Assembly (NCBI GenBank): GCA_015680685.1
Contig: MNCI01038085.1
Span: 1,067,450 to 1,110,060, forward strand
Source: Gnetum montanum
Lineage: Eukaryota > Streptophyta > Gnetopsida > Gnetales > Gnetaceae
Length of the DNA: 42,611 nucleotides
Direction: 5' to 3'
Both the position numbers and the translations under genes were made by a program. Positions 1 through 9,904 of this stretch are shown here, piece after piece. The notes beneath the pieces were generated by a model. It was not told the origin of the DNA. It saw only the letters and a list, made by a program, of their open reading frames with translations, and ran no database searches. Position 1 is the stretch's first letter; each line of letters opens with the position of its first letter.

Positions 1-168
1 CAGTTGGTCATCTTGATGGAAAACAAAGGTAAAATCCGGCACATACTCATCAGGATGAGTATATGTGACTTTGGATTCTTGAGGACATGGTTGATTTCGG
101 TTATGCGTATGATCCTGACTTTCTCCTGTATTATCCTTAGGTGAGTTGATTGCATGAGAATAAGCCAT
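1..168 (-). CDS. gag: Gag N-terminus of element X1 (partial, runs off the left edge)
   Basis: The minus strand is open for 56 codons from an ATG at 168 to the window edge, with no stop. It lies 128 bp downstream of the X1 primer binding site, where gag of an LTR retrotransposon begins. The start reads MAYSHAINSPKDNTGES and the segment is polar and rich in Asn, Gln and His. The start resembles MSYSQLL at the head of the Gag of element B (39993). Gag forms the particle that packages the genomic RNA; only its variable head is visible here. Seen: the open frame and its position. Inferred: that it continues into a capsid domain outside the window. This is one of the least damaged reading frames in the region. 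Confidence 0.6.
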   Translation of the reverse strand, partial: MAYSHAINSPKDNTGESQDHTHNRNQPCPQESKVTYTHPDEYVPDFTFVFHQDDQL

Positions 169-295
169 TTCTAATGGTGTGCTAACTTTCACCGTTATTT
201 ATTTTCTGAATTAACTGATTAACCCTAAGGTTCATTTTAGGCTCACAATGATGTCAGTGATATCCCTTATGTTCAATTGGCATGAAAAAACTTAG

Positions 296-313
296 TCCCG
301 GGTAATGGCGCCA
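296..313 (-). other. Primer binding site of X1 (tRNA-Asp type)
   Basis: On the minus strand the 18 bases TGGCGCCATTACCCGGGA start one base after the LTR end. They match the complement of the 3' end of plant tRNA-Asp (as I recall it) at about 15 of 18 positions. This is where a tRNA primer would start minus-strand DNA synthesis. It fixes both the orientation of X1 and the 3' end of its 5' LTR. Confidence 0.7.
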
Positions 314-1131
314 ATGATGAGTGGCAAGGTACCCCTACACTCAACCATACGAATACGAGCATGCATGCGTGATCCGGTCGAACTCTACAGACTAAATGCC
401 TTAACTCCACAAGAAACACTTGGGGTTAATCGTTCGTTGTATTCCCAGGCTTGCTTGTAAGTGTCACGGTGTATGGTTAAGCAAGTCTGAGGTATGTGAT
501 TTTTTTGGTATTTTTTGGTTTATCTTCTATGCTATCAGGGGAAAGGGTTGAGAAACTAATCTAACTCTAACTAATGTCCTAAGTCTAAATTAAGTAGCGT
601 CAGCATCCGTTCCCACTTATCGGACACACCCTGAACTATGCAACTCTGGCTTACCAAACGCTAATCGTTACTGGGATTGCCACACGTAACGCAAGTGCTC
701 GAAGTGGTTGTACTGAGGCACCTATTTAGCTTAACTGTGATAAGCAACTGATTCCTTAGCTAGCCGTACACACTCATGGGTGCTCGTAACTAAGTCGTAC
801 TTATCACACGTTCTAGCCTAGAAATGAGTAGCCGATTCCTTGACTAGCCATACACGTCCATAGACGCTCGTAATCATGTCGTACTTGTGCGCACTAGGAA
901 AGTAGTAAATAAACAACAATAAAACCATGTACTGCAAGGTTTATCCAATTAAGTTCATCTTTATTACCGTACACAACTTGGGTTCAGGTTACAAGCTGCT
1001 CGAATAAAGAGCCGTTCACTCTAGGACTCCTACTGCGGGCACATGGGAAAAAATTCTAACTCTGGAGTGATCAATCTGCCAGAGCTTCGCTACTTCTAGC
1101 CAGGATTGGGAAATGAAGGGAGTGCCGCCTC

Positions 1132-1145
1132 TTATTTATAAATAT
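1132..1145 (-). promoter_or_regulatory. TATA box of the X1 LTR promoter
   Basis: The minus strand reads CATATTTATAAATAAGAGG directly downstream of the GATATC array and about 145 bp inside the LTR. X3 has the matching ATATAAATAAGAGG at about 7086-7100, which supports a conserved core promoter. Confidence 0.6.
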
Positions 1146-1157
1146 GGTGCAGAACGA

Positions 1158-1259
1158 GATATCGTGTACACGATATCGCAGGGGAAGATGCGATATCATG
1201 TATGCGATATCGCATGGGATGCGATATCATAGCGGCCGCGATATCAACTACGCGATATC
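1158..1259. repeat. Array of seven palindromic GATATC motifs in the X1 U3
   Basis: GATATC occurs at 1158, 1172, 1192, 1206, 1223, 1240 and 1254. Most copies sit in a larger GCGATATCGC or ACGATATCGT palindrome, and the spacing is 14-20 bp. The array lies immediately upstream of the TATA box in the direction of LTR transcription, so a regulatory binding cluster is plausible. X3 keeps one GATATC in the same relative place (about 7069). Confidence 0.75.
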
Positions 1260-1286
1260 GTGGCGCATGCAGGTCGCATCTCATCA

Positions 1287-2295
1287 CATCCTAAGGGTCT
1301 CCCTCATTTCATTATGAAGCCAATCTATGATGTGAAAAAGTTTCTCTTCCATAGAGAAACCATGGCCTAGACATCTATTCAGTAGAGAATAATATCTATC
1401 TATGGAAATATCCAATGGTCCATGTTGTTCTTATCTCCTTCCTCAAATTTTTTTCCTTAGGTTGGACACCCTCGCATAGGTTTAATATTTCTCATTAAAG
1501 AGTTCTAGCATGATGGACCACCGTCAGATTCAATTTAGTTTCAATGACATATACAACACTTTGGCTCTATTGATTAGTATCCTAGGGAAGAGCTTAAGAT
1601 TTTACCATCCACTTTCAATATTGTATAAGGCACAAGCATCATGGAAGTCTTGTAAATGATGTTCTAGATTAGAATCATAGCCTCCCACAAATTTAGGGAT
1701 ATTATTCATATCAAGCCTCGTTAGGTGACTTTCACTACAATGCCTATGGGGTATCTTAACTACCTCTATGATTTGTGTCAGGCTCTTAGTGGCCAAAAGG
1801 GATTCATCACCATTAGACATGTCATGATGTAAATTTCTATTTCTATTCATTTGATTATGAAAATTTTTCTATGTTCATTTTGATGTCCTTGAGTTTTCCC
1901 ATTTTTTTGATTCCTATGTTTATTTCACCCCATAGTGGGGGATTTTCTCTATACCTACATTCATCTTCATCATAACTAGCCATTCAAGAGGAATAGGAAG
2001 ATGAGGAATTGGTAGGGTTGTCATTGCTTCTATGGTGTTCCCCAAGGTCCCTTGATTTATCTTTTAAGGAGGCCCTAGGCCTTGAGGTCTCCCCTAGTCT
2101 AGGACTTACTTCATCAATTCTAGAGTTGTCTACTTTAGGTGAATGTAGTCCTTGAGTGTCATTAGCATGGTCATGAACATATGAAATCCCCACATAAGAT
2201 TGGTCACTCCAATTTTCTTCAACATATATCTTATTAGTTCTCCAATGAATGTTCTCACCATATCACGCATTATCTCTTCCTTGTGGAAGAGAAAT
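1287..2295 (-). pseudogene. gag: Gag N-terminal remnant of element X2, cut by X1
   Basis: The reading starts near 2295, where TCTCTTCCACAAG matches the start of the X3 Gag (7995) but the ATG itself is lost. It continues through a polar head and a segment at 1850-1602 with PKFVGGYDSNLEHHLQDF, the usual opening of plant gypsy Gag. Below 1602 it can be followed through stops (for example KLFPRILINRAK and VSNLRKKI) to about 1287, where the X1 LTR begins. Several stops and shifts make it non-functional. The order LTR 2421-3298, primer site, gag on the minus strand assigns it to X2. Confidence 0.65.
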
Positions 2296-2401
2296 TATTT
2301 TTAGTTAATGATGTGTATGATTTAATTTTTTTTGAAAGATATATTGTTAATGCATTTACAATGATCATGTATAATATAACTAATCTAGATAACTAGCAAC
2401 A

Positions 2402-2419
2402 TCCTTGACAATGGTACCA
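2402..2419 (-). other. Primer binding site of X2 (degenerate)
   Basis: The minus strand reads TGGTACCATTGTCAAGGA one base after the LTR end. It keeps TGG and the CCATTG core of the X1 site but has drifted from tRNA-Asp complementarity. Confidence 0.55.
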
Positions 2420-2420
2420 A

Positions 2421-3298
2421 TGATTAGTAGCGAGGTACCCCTACGCCCAACCATACAAATCATAAGCCTTCATGCATGATCTAGTAGAATTCTATCGATG
2501 GTACTAGTTGTGCATATAAATTGTTATGTCTTGATCATAGTTTGCTAGCTTCCCACTTAGACTAGTGGTAGATTTATCACATATGATTTAGTCCAAAGTG
2601 AGGCATATGATCCTTGATGTTTTTTGGCCCTAAGATACTCCTAACGATAATAAAGAAATTAATTGTTTTAATCTAATTAACAATGGAAAGTAAATTATAA
2701 ACTAGCCTACATGCAATGGGTATCCATCCCTAACCATCCATACATGCCTTGGACTTTGCATAACTACTATTGGGATCACCAAGTGTGCATCACTGGGCAT
2801 ACCAAATAATACACTACTGGGTTACCAAGTAATTACACTCTACTAGAAATTAGTCATACTCATTCCACCTAATCACACGAATAGTAAAGAGCAATGAATG
2901 AAAACATTAATTAAGGACAAAAATAAACATTTAAACAATTAAAAGTAGTAATAAAGCTAAATGGATGTTGTAATGATGGAAGTAATCTTGATCTTTATTC
3001 TTGAACATGTAATGTGTCTAGGTACATCACACTAAAATAAGGATGTCATACAATCACTTAACATCACACTATGGGCATGCACTAGAAACTAATAAATCTT
3101 GAAATAAAAAATATGTGAATATAAATCTATCTTCTATTCCCCTCAACTATGCAGCCAATTGTGGTTTTTAATGGCATGCATTGAAGAGGTGATACCGAAT
3201 CCCCATTATCAGAGGTTCTCCCCTAATATTGAACACATCATATTATGGCTCAAATATCAAATATCTGATATTAGAGCCCTATAAAACATGACTCATCA
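2421..3298 (-). repeat. 5' LTR of element X2
   Basis: On the minus strand the LTR starts TGATGAG at 3298 and ends CTAATCA at 2421, about 878 bp. Much of 2421-3140 is the reverse complement of 7190-7853, including AATAAAGATCAAGATTACTT and the 3' end GTAGGGGTACC, so X2 and X3 are the same family in opposite orientation. The U3 end (3250-3280) carries AT-rich ATATC/GATAT motifs where X1 has its GATATC array. The left end is well supported by the primer site; the right end rests on the inverted terminal repeat only. Confidence 0.6.
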
Positions 3299-3500
3299 TA
3301 CTCTCATGATTGAATGAGAACTCATCCTTGAGTTAAAAAAAATGAGAAATAAGTACTTTACAAAGTATTATGAATGTATGGGATTATTAACTAACTTAAC
3401 TAGACATACGAATTAACTTTTCCATGCCACAATGGTGTTTTACAAAAATGGATACATCATGACAAAACAACAAAACTAGGAAAAAAAACTCATGTAGTTC
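3299..3500. other. Gene-free AT-rich stretch between the X2 LTR and the remnant gene
   Basis: No open frame, RNA gene or clear repeat is visible. It is either the original flank of X2 or the 3' end of the minus-strand gene remnant next to it. Confidence 0.3.
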
Positions 3501-6000
3501 CTAGAGGTGGTGGCTCTTTCATGGGGCACTTTCCTTTGTCTTCAATATTTTAGAATTTATAGCAATTCAAGAGTGCTTGCAACTTTTCCTCCTCTATTAT
3601 TGGATCATGTACCATCTAGGCTAATTAGCCAATGTGTGCTGGAATTGGTACATCCCATGGACATGACAGTTTCAAGAACATCTTATTTGCTTTCATGTAC
3701 CAAGCTGAAAACTACCATTATTTCTTCTTGAAAGCCTTGGCCTTTTTTTTCAATTCATGGTGATTCATCAATCTCTTGTCCAAGTCAGAGGTTGCATCTC
3801 TTTGTCCATGGTAGAAAAACTTAATTGCTTCCATTTCTAAGTTTGCCATGTGGAGTTTTTGTAGGGCACTTTTCCTATCTACAAACTCTTTTTCATATAC
3901 CACATAGGTGACTGCTACTTGCTACTCTAGCTCATTTCTTAGTTAACCTAATATTAACAGGAAAGGTTGGCATAGTGAAGGTTAGCCAATGTCATGTGCT
4001 TTTTCAAATCTTCAATCTATAGGTCCTTATTCTTTACTTCTGCTTGATGGACCAAGGCATAGCTTTCCAAGATTGGCTACCAGTTAGGATTCTATCCTAA
4101 CACATAATTGATGAAGGCCTTTTCCATCTAAATTTATTTTTCATTAATCTATTTGTACATGCCAATTTGGTCCTAAAAGTGCTCCTTCAACTTTTCATGT
4201 TTCTTGGCCTTATTTTGCCACAGAGTTATCTCAATTGCAGATTTTTTATGTATTGCACTAACCTTCTCCATTCAGAAGGTTTCATTTTCTCTAGCTAATC
4301 TACTTATGTCTTGGTTAACCCTCATTAATTATTCTCTCAACTTGTGGCCAATTTTTTCAAAAATATTTTTTTTCTCTATAGTAGTCAACCTTGCATTATT
4401 AGTAGTAAGTTGTTTATTCTCATCTTGTGTAATGGTCAGTGCATTCTTATGGGAATATGCCTAAGCTTCAGTAGCTAAGGCATTCCACACTGCTTTCTCC
4501 TTTTCTTATTTAGTAGCATTATTTTGTTCAATCAAAAAACATAGGTGCTCTATTCAGAATTGTTCCCATTGGTTAGGTGTGATGAATTGGGTAGGGTTCT
4601 ATCTTTCAACTCTTAGGGCGGCCAATTTTTATTGCAGTTGATGCACTTCTCTTTCTGCATGCTCTTCCCTAGTATCTACCATGATCATCTTTCCTTTCAT
4701 AGTGATGAGGTCTGATTAAATTGCAGTAAAATCATTGGTGATGTCAAAAAGAGTTGTTATCACTTGTCTAGTATACAACAATTTGTCAAGCACATCCTCA
4801 TGGGTCATAGGAGTCATCAAAGTCCTAGCTAGCATTTAGGCATCTCTAGTTGTGGTCAAGTCTACTGGTGGCACAATACGCACATTAAAAGATTCTTTAA
4901 TGTGATCTGTAATAACTTTTATTGTGCCTACCACATCTTAGTGTCGCATAATCATGACTTTAGAACCTTATCCTATTTCAAGAATTACTTGAAAAGATGC
5001 AACATTTCTAGAGATCTGTTATGACCATTGGGCTTCTCCTATTGATTGTAAAGAAATATATCATCTTGATGGATCGATAGAAATGGTGGGCTACACAACA
5101 TCATTCATAACTTAGAAGAGGTTTGATTCATCCCTATTTTCCCAGTTGAGAGTTTCAGCTATGCACTACAAATGGCTCATAGTGGGCCAATAATCTTGTG
5201 GTGGTGGCTATAGGACTTGTTGCTCTCACTGCTACTTGAGCTCTTGCTCTAATTCCTTTTTTGGTTCTAGCTCCTTCTCTAGATTTTTTTCTTGTTCATC
5301 ACCAAGGTCTTTTCTTTATGCTATGAGTTTAAGCAACTAGTGAAAGAAGCATTTTGAGCCCTCCTAGGAATGTCATTGGTATATTCCAAGATTTTGGTAC
5401 TCTTACATAGCTTCTTAATCAAGAAAAGGAACAAAAGTTTTGGCTTCCATACCTTATTTTATTTGAACCACCTTTGAATTTCCATGAGGTATAATTGGGG
5501 AAAATTAACATTGTATTTGCCCATTAATATTGCACTTCCCTTTGCCATGTAGCTTGATATTCTATTGAGCCCTTTAGTTGGAAAGAGGTGGTATGTGCCC
5601 ATCTTAAAATAAGTTCTATCTTGAAAATTCAATTCATTACATGTTTTATTGTCTTTATTATATACCTAATTCAACCAAAAATTTCTAGTTTCAAACACAA
5701 CTTGGCCCCCACATTTGGTAGATTCAAAGCCTTTGTGATTTCCTTAACTGAAAAAGAAATAGGAACTCCACCGATGTTGACTATAGTACCCTCTTTCTTG
5801 TTATGCCAAAATAAGTACATCTCACCAAGGTACCATTCCCCACTTTCAAAGAGAATGTGCCATAGAGGCGATTTTTCAAGCTGAGTTCTAACTACCTTAG
5901 GGGTCAATGCAATGAATGGCCCAAAGTTCCTTTCCACGATTATGGTGATCAATATAGATTTCTCTTGGATGGCTTCAAGGCATTCCTAGGACAATGAGAG
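3500..6000 (-). pseudogene. Decayed plant transposon-associated-like gene with coiled-coil C-terminus
   Basis: The clearest part is the minus frame 5952-5671, which carries FGPFIALTPKVV, WYLGEMYLFWHN and IGGVPISFSVKEITKALNLP. A segment ending xGVxIxFxxxEIxxxLxLP is typical of plant-restricted, transposon-associated proteins (the type of Pfam 'putative plant transposon protein'; a family assignment from memory). Further down, frames shift repeatedly; Lys/Glu-rich pieces at 3903-3718 suggest a helical tail. The same kind of motif (GVKIVFHLSPEFFSNLFGVP) is in the antisense gene of elements A and B, so this may be a distant relative. Many stops and shifts; no start codon can be set with confidence. 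Function unknown. Confidence 0.4.
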
Positions 6001-6718
6001 ATGTTATCCTTACACTAAAGCCTATGGTTCTATAGCCTCTCCTTGGATCGACTACCCTATATTAGGAGCCTCTTGATGAATGCTAAATGACTAGGCCTCC
6101 TATTCTTCAAGTTCAACTAGTAGGCCTTGTCCTCCTAGTTGGCCTCTGCCATCTCTTGAGCATTTTCTTACACCTTGTGAAGGTCCATCTTATTCTCCTC
6201 TTTTTGGGGCCATCTACAATCAATTAAGGGTTTGATGTTACTAAGGTGTTGTCATTTATTATTAAAATGTTTATACCTTACTCATGACCTTAGTTCTATT
6301 AAGTTCTTTTCTCATATGATTTTGAAGTTAAAAAAATTTTGAAATAGTATTAATTTCTTTTATGATCCTTTGCAATTGGTCTCTTTTCCCTTATGTATAG
6401 ATTAGAATGATAGTTATGGTGCCTTGGGTGAGAAAATTAAAGGGTTCAACATTCATACAATTAATTGTTCATTAAAACACTTAAGGTTTTTAACACTTTT
6501 ACCCTTATAATACCTTCTAGGTGATAGAAAATTTCAAAAACTTAATACAAGCTTTCCATGCAGGAATCCTCCCCCAACTAAATTGAGCACATTGGGTTCA
6601 ACTAGGTTCAAAAACCATAAAAATCAAAGTGGTATGAAGCAAGATATTGCATGTGGAAGTTGGTTGCACAAAGCTTTAACTTGAGAGAGAAAAATTCAAA
6701 CACTTCCCCAGTTGCAAA
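6001..6718. other. Non-coding stretch, probable 5' region of the remnant gene
   Basis: No convincing open frame. It is AT-rich. If the neighbouring minus-strand gene had its own promoter, the palindromic CTATATATAG at about 6752-6761 would be a candidate TATA element for that strand. Nothing else is recognised. Confidence 0.25.
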
Positions 6719-6769
6719 TGATGATAATGGATTTTGGAACATCATGGGGGTTCTATATATAGTTTTTAT

Positions 6770-6818
6770 CTACCAGATATTAGGTATCCCACATCAAGGC
6801 TAACCTAATATTTGGTAG
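6770..6818. repeat. Near-perfect inverted repeat (hairpin)
   Basis: CTACCAGATATTAGGT (6770-6785) and ACCTAATATTTGGTAG (6803-6818) pair over 15 of 16 bases with a 17-base loop. It lies just to the right of the putative TATATATA element. Confidence 0.6.
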
Positions 6819-7560
6819 TCGATGTCGAGGTGCTTTAATTTGCATTAATTTGCATATTATGAGGGCATTCACCATGGAAAATAAAGCTCTGTGACTGGTG
6901 GAAGGGTTTTAGGTTAAATCCAAATTTCTAGGATAAGTAGGAATTTATATGAAGCCACCAGTACGTATTAGAAGATAGAATCAAAGGCATTAAAAGCTTT
7001 GGAAGAAGCAAGAAAAGGGATATTAGTCTTATGGTGTAGAACTAATGAGTTATCATTTTTTTGGCTATGATATCATGTATCCTCATATATAAATAAGAGG
7101 TAGATAGTTCTAATATAGAGTTTTTTGGAAGTTTTTAGTTAGAGTTGTTAGATTTAAGTTTCTTTTTACATCAGTTTCTCTCTCAACCCTTCTCTCCTAG
7201 TGTATGCCCATAGTGTGGTGATTGTAATTGTACAACATCCTTATTTGAGTGTGATGTACTAGGACATGCACATGACCAGAAATAAAGATCAAGATTACTT
7301 CATCATTGAAGCATTCAATTAGCTTAATTATTTATTTAATTTTTATTTACTAATTTCTTACTTAATATCTTCTTACCCTAAACTCTTGTTAAACGCAGAA
7401 TGAGTATGACTTGATCACGAGCAATTAACTGTGACTACTTGGTAACCCAGTAGTGTACCTAGGATTCACACTTGGTAATCCCAGTGGTAGTCATGCACAA
7501 GGTTCAAGATGTGTATGGATGATTGAGGAATGAATGCTCATTGCAGTCAAGCTAGCTTAG

Positions 7561-7562
<2 letters not shown>

Positions 7563-7600
<38 letters not shown>
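7563..7600 (+). repeat. TC/CT dinucleotide microsatellite
   Basis: About 19 uninterrupted TC units inside the X3 LTR. The X1 and X2 LTRs have no such run, so it expanded after the copies separated. Confidence 0.9.
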
Positions 7601-7601
<1 letters not shown>

Positions 7602-7854
7602 GTTTAGTTGACATTACTATTATTTACCATCATACCCAGGAGTAGCATTAGTATAGGAACACATCATACAACTCATTCTAGACTAAATCATACATGAAAA
7701 AGTTAACACTAGTCTAGATTGGAAGATAGTGAATTGCTCCCTAAGAAGAACTATCTAGATACCATAACTAGTCTGTGTGTGGAGTTCAACTAGATCGCGT
7801 GTGAAATGCTCGTATTCATATGGTTGAGTGTAGGGGTACGTTGCCATTCATCAT

Positions 7855-7872
7855 TGGAACCATTGCAGAGGA
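7855..7872 (+). other. Primer binding site of X3 (degenerate)
   Basis: TGGAACCATTGCAGAGGA begins one base after the LTR end, in the same position as the X1 and X2 sites. It keeps TGG..CCATTG but is a poor match to tRNA-Asp. Confidence 0.55.
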
Positions 7873-7994
7873 TAGTGCTAGTTATCTAGATTAGTTATAT
7901 CATACAAGGTCACTGTATAGGAATTAACGATATATCTATTAGGAAGAAATAATTATAAAAAGTCACATATAAATTCACACATAATTTCACAACC

Positions 7995-8147
7995 ATGCCT
8001 CTTCTACAAGACTACAATAATGCCACATCTAGTGAGGTAGTTCATTGGAGAACTAATGAACTATATGATAATGAATATTGGAGTACACAACCTGAGGTGG
8101 GAGTTTCCTATAAACATAAACTAAGGCAACATCGTCCCAACGCATGA
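7995..8147 (+). pseudogene. gag: Gag N-terminal remnant of X3, cut by element A
   Basis: An ATG at 7995, 140 bp after the primer site, opens a 50-codon frame starting MPLLQDYNNATSS and ending at TGA 8145-8147. The piece WSTQPEVGVSYKH matches WSDQSYVGISYVH in the X2 remnant, which identifies it as the same Gag head. Element A begins at 8172, so the rest of this gag should lie beyond A's other end, outside the window. The TGA may be a decay mutation, because the homologous X2 reading continues past this point. Confidence 0.55.
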
Positions 8148-8171
8148 AAGCATAACTTACCCAATGATGAT

Positions 8172-9887
8172 TGTATTGACCTAAATTTTCAGTTTAAGGC
8201 TGGAAGGGAAACAAACACCAAAAGATCATCGAGTAGACACAGCTGACCCTACCTTCACCTAAGGGCAAGCTAGAAAAGTAAACGAAGGCAGAGTGCCTTG
8301 GATGGTCTACACGCAAATCAACCAAGGACTTTCCTGAGCGTAAACTATCACTTACACTAGGGTTATCGTAACTGATGTTTTAAAATGTAAATAGCAAGTA
8401 CGAAATGTAAAATAGAAATGTATGCAGAACTAGTATTGTAAAAAAAATGAAAACTCAATGTAAAATAGAGTAAAGAAAATAATGGCTGGAAAAACAAAAT
8501 GTATTATATTTCTTAGAAAAGATGTGCACTGGTCAAAGTGTAGCTGCAGATGTGGATGGCAAGTCAAGCACCAAGCCCTAGGGTGATGTGGTGTGATGTG
8601 TTTCAGAAGTGCTTGGATGCTAGGAGTCAAATGTGCTGAGTGCCCAAGGATTGCTAGTCTGATTTTCCGAAGTTGTCAATCTTCAGAATTGCCAACCCTA
8701 TTTATGTGAATTGATAGGGTGTTTATAGGGTTGGGTTGGGATCAGGTGTAGAATTCGAGAATGGAATCAATGACTAGAAAATGAGAGGAAAATAGATCTG
8801 GTGACATGTTTCCAATGGATAGCTGTGTGTGAGTTGGATGTGTGTGAGAAAGTTACATTCTTGACCAGGTTCATCGTATCTTACAATGTGTCGCTTACTC
8901 AAGCCCATGGAAGCACATACAATTTGGACCATAAGGGCTTGACAAGCCCACAAATGATGATTTACAATGTACTACAAAAGAAATTAACCCTGGCTCACTT
9001 GAAATTTCTAGATCTTTGATTTGACCACTATAGGATGTCGATTCGGGTGGTTCTGTGGCTTTTTGAGGCATGTCTACTTGCACTCACATTGAGCATTCAC
9101 ACTGGGCATGTCCTCAGTGTGACCTTAGCCTGAGTGAGGTAAAATAAGACATTTGACTCTAAATTTTGATTTCTGAAGCTTGTTCGTTGGGTGTAACAGC
9201 TACCTGGCTACAATTGACCCTGAGTGTGATCTGAAATCTAGAATTTAAGCCTGGATGTAACTTGTTTGGAGCCATTTTGGATAGGTCATGTTGCACTCAT
9301 GCTGTAGCATGACCTATAGAATGCTGAGAAAAGACTTGCAAATTTTCACCAAATTCTAAACTTTGAAGCCTGATTCCTAAGTGCAACAACTATCTAGTTG
9401 TGGTTGATCTTGAGAGTCATAAAGTGAGGTTGAAAATAACCTATTTTTCATTTTTTAAGGCAGGTCACACTGGACTCACACTAGAGCATGACCTGCAACA
9501 TGACTTCAAGAAACTTCTAAACAGCTTGCAATTTTGAGCTAAAAATATGACATTCTGAATTTTGGAATTCTGATGCTATTATTGACCATGACCTCCGAGG
9601 ATGATTTGCACCTTGGAAGTCAGATCGTTTTGACTAGGTTTGAAGGCTCCTGAAGTTGGTCACGCTGGAGTTATGCTGCAGTGTGACTCCTGAAAACCAC
9701 TTAAAAATTATCATTTCTAACCTAGTTTTGATGTTGTGTAAAGTTGCTCACGTTGAGGGTGAGCAAGTAGCCTTGGAAAAGCTGGGTGTGAGCTCCATGC
9801 CTTAGCCCAAACTTTTCCTCTCAAAACATCGAAGGGGCTTGAGTCATTATCATTTTAGAGTTCTATGCCAAAATTAGTGGTGTTTCA
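8172..9887 (-). repeat. 3' LTR of element A
   Basis: Read on the minus strand it starts TGAAACACCAC at 9887 and ends AATACA at 8172, about 1716 bp. Both ends align with the B LTRs (TGAAACACC at one end; GGCTGGAAGG about 25 bp from the other). A TATA-like CATAAATAGGG lies on the minus strand near 8695-8709. The U3 part (about 9060-9790) holds repeated AGCATGAC/AGTGTGAC-type motifs instead of the GCGTATACGC motifs of B. Confidence 0.75.
9060..9790. repeat. AGCATGAC/AGTGTGAC motif cluster in the U3 of the A LTR
   Basis: Variants of (A)G(C/T)(A/G)TGAC and their near-complements recur, for example CAGTGTGACC, GTAGCATGACC, AGAGCATGACC and GCAGTGTGACTCC. Related motifs recur in the 5' end and first intron of A's antisense gene (15690-16750). 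Confidence 0.55.
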
Positions 9888-9904
9888 TTGGCCCCTCTTT
9901 GTTG
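9888..9904 (-). other. Polypurine tract of element A
   Basis: The minus strand reads CAACAAAGAGGGGCCAA directly before the LTR start TGAAACACC. A purine tract here primes plus-strand synthesis. The B copy has AAAGAGGGGCTAA in the same place. Confidence 0.75.

Larger units (their letters stand above)
315..1286 (-). repeat. 5' LTR of element X1
   Basis: Read on the minus strand the LTR starts TGATGAG at 1286 and ends CTCATCA at 315, a perfect 7-bp terminal inverted repeat with TG/CA ends, about 972 bp long. It holds a motif array (1158-1259), a TATA box (1132-1145) and an AATAAAG polyadenylation-like signal near 960. The last 60 bp match the ends of the X2 and X3 LTRs. X1 interrupts the gag remnant of X2 at about 1287. 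Its 3' LTR lies outside the window, so the target-site duplication cannot be checked. Confidence 0.75.
6719..7853 (+). repeat. 5' LTR of element X3 (left end uncertain)
   Basis: The right end is clear: the LTR ends TTCATCA at 7853, followed by one base and the primer site. The last 60 bp match X1 and X2. A TATA box (ATATAAATAAGAGG, about 7086-7100) and AATAAAGATC (7281-7290) are in the expected order. The left end at 6719 (TGATGAT) is a guess from the TG rule and the 7-bp inverted repeat; the true start may be up to about 250 bp further right. It contains a TC microsatellite. Confidence 0.55.

Noticed and set aside
1158-1259. CRISPR-like array (regular repeats with spacers)
   Set aside because: The repeats are 6-10 bp palindromes in a plant LTR promoter, with spacers too short and no cas genes; likewise the AGTTTAAGGCC clusters are degenerate tandem repeats.
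5588-5884. Plus-strand frame of 98 codons opposite the gene remnant
   Set aside because: It is the shadow of the minus-strand frame 5952-5671, which has recognisable motif spacing.
8167-8171. ATGAT as target-site duplication of element A
   Set aside because: Only one side of A is in the window; kept as an expectation, not annotated as a feature.
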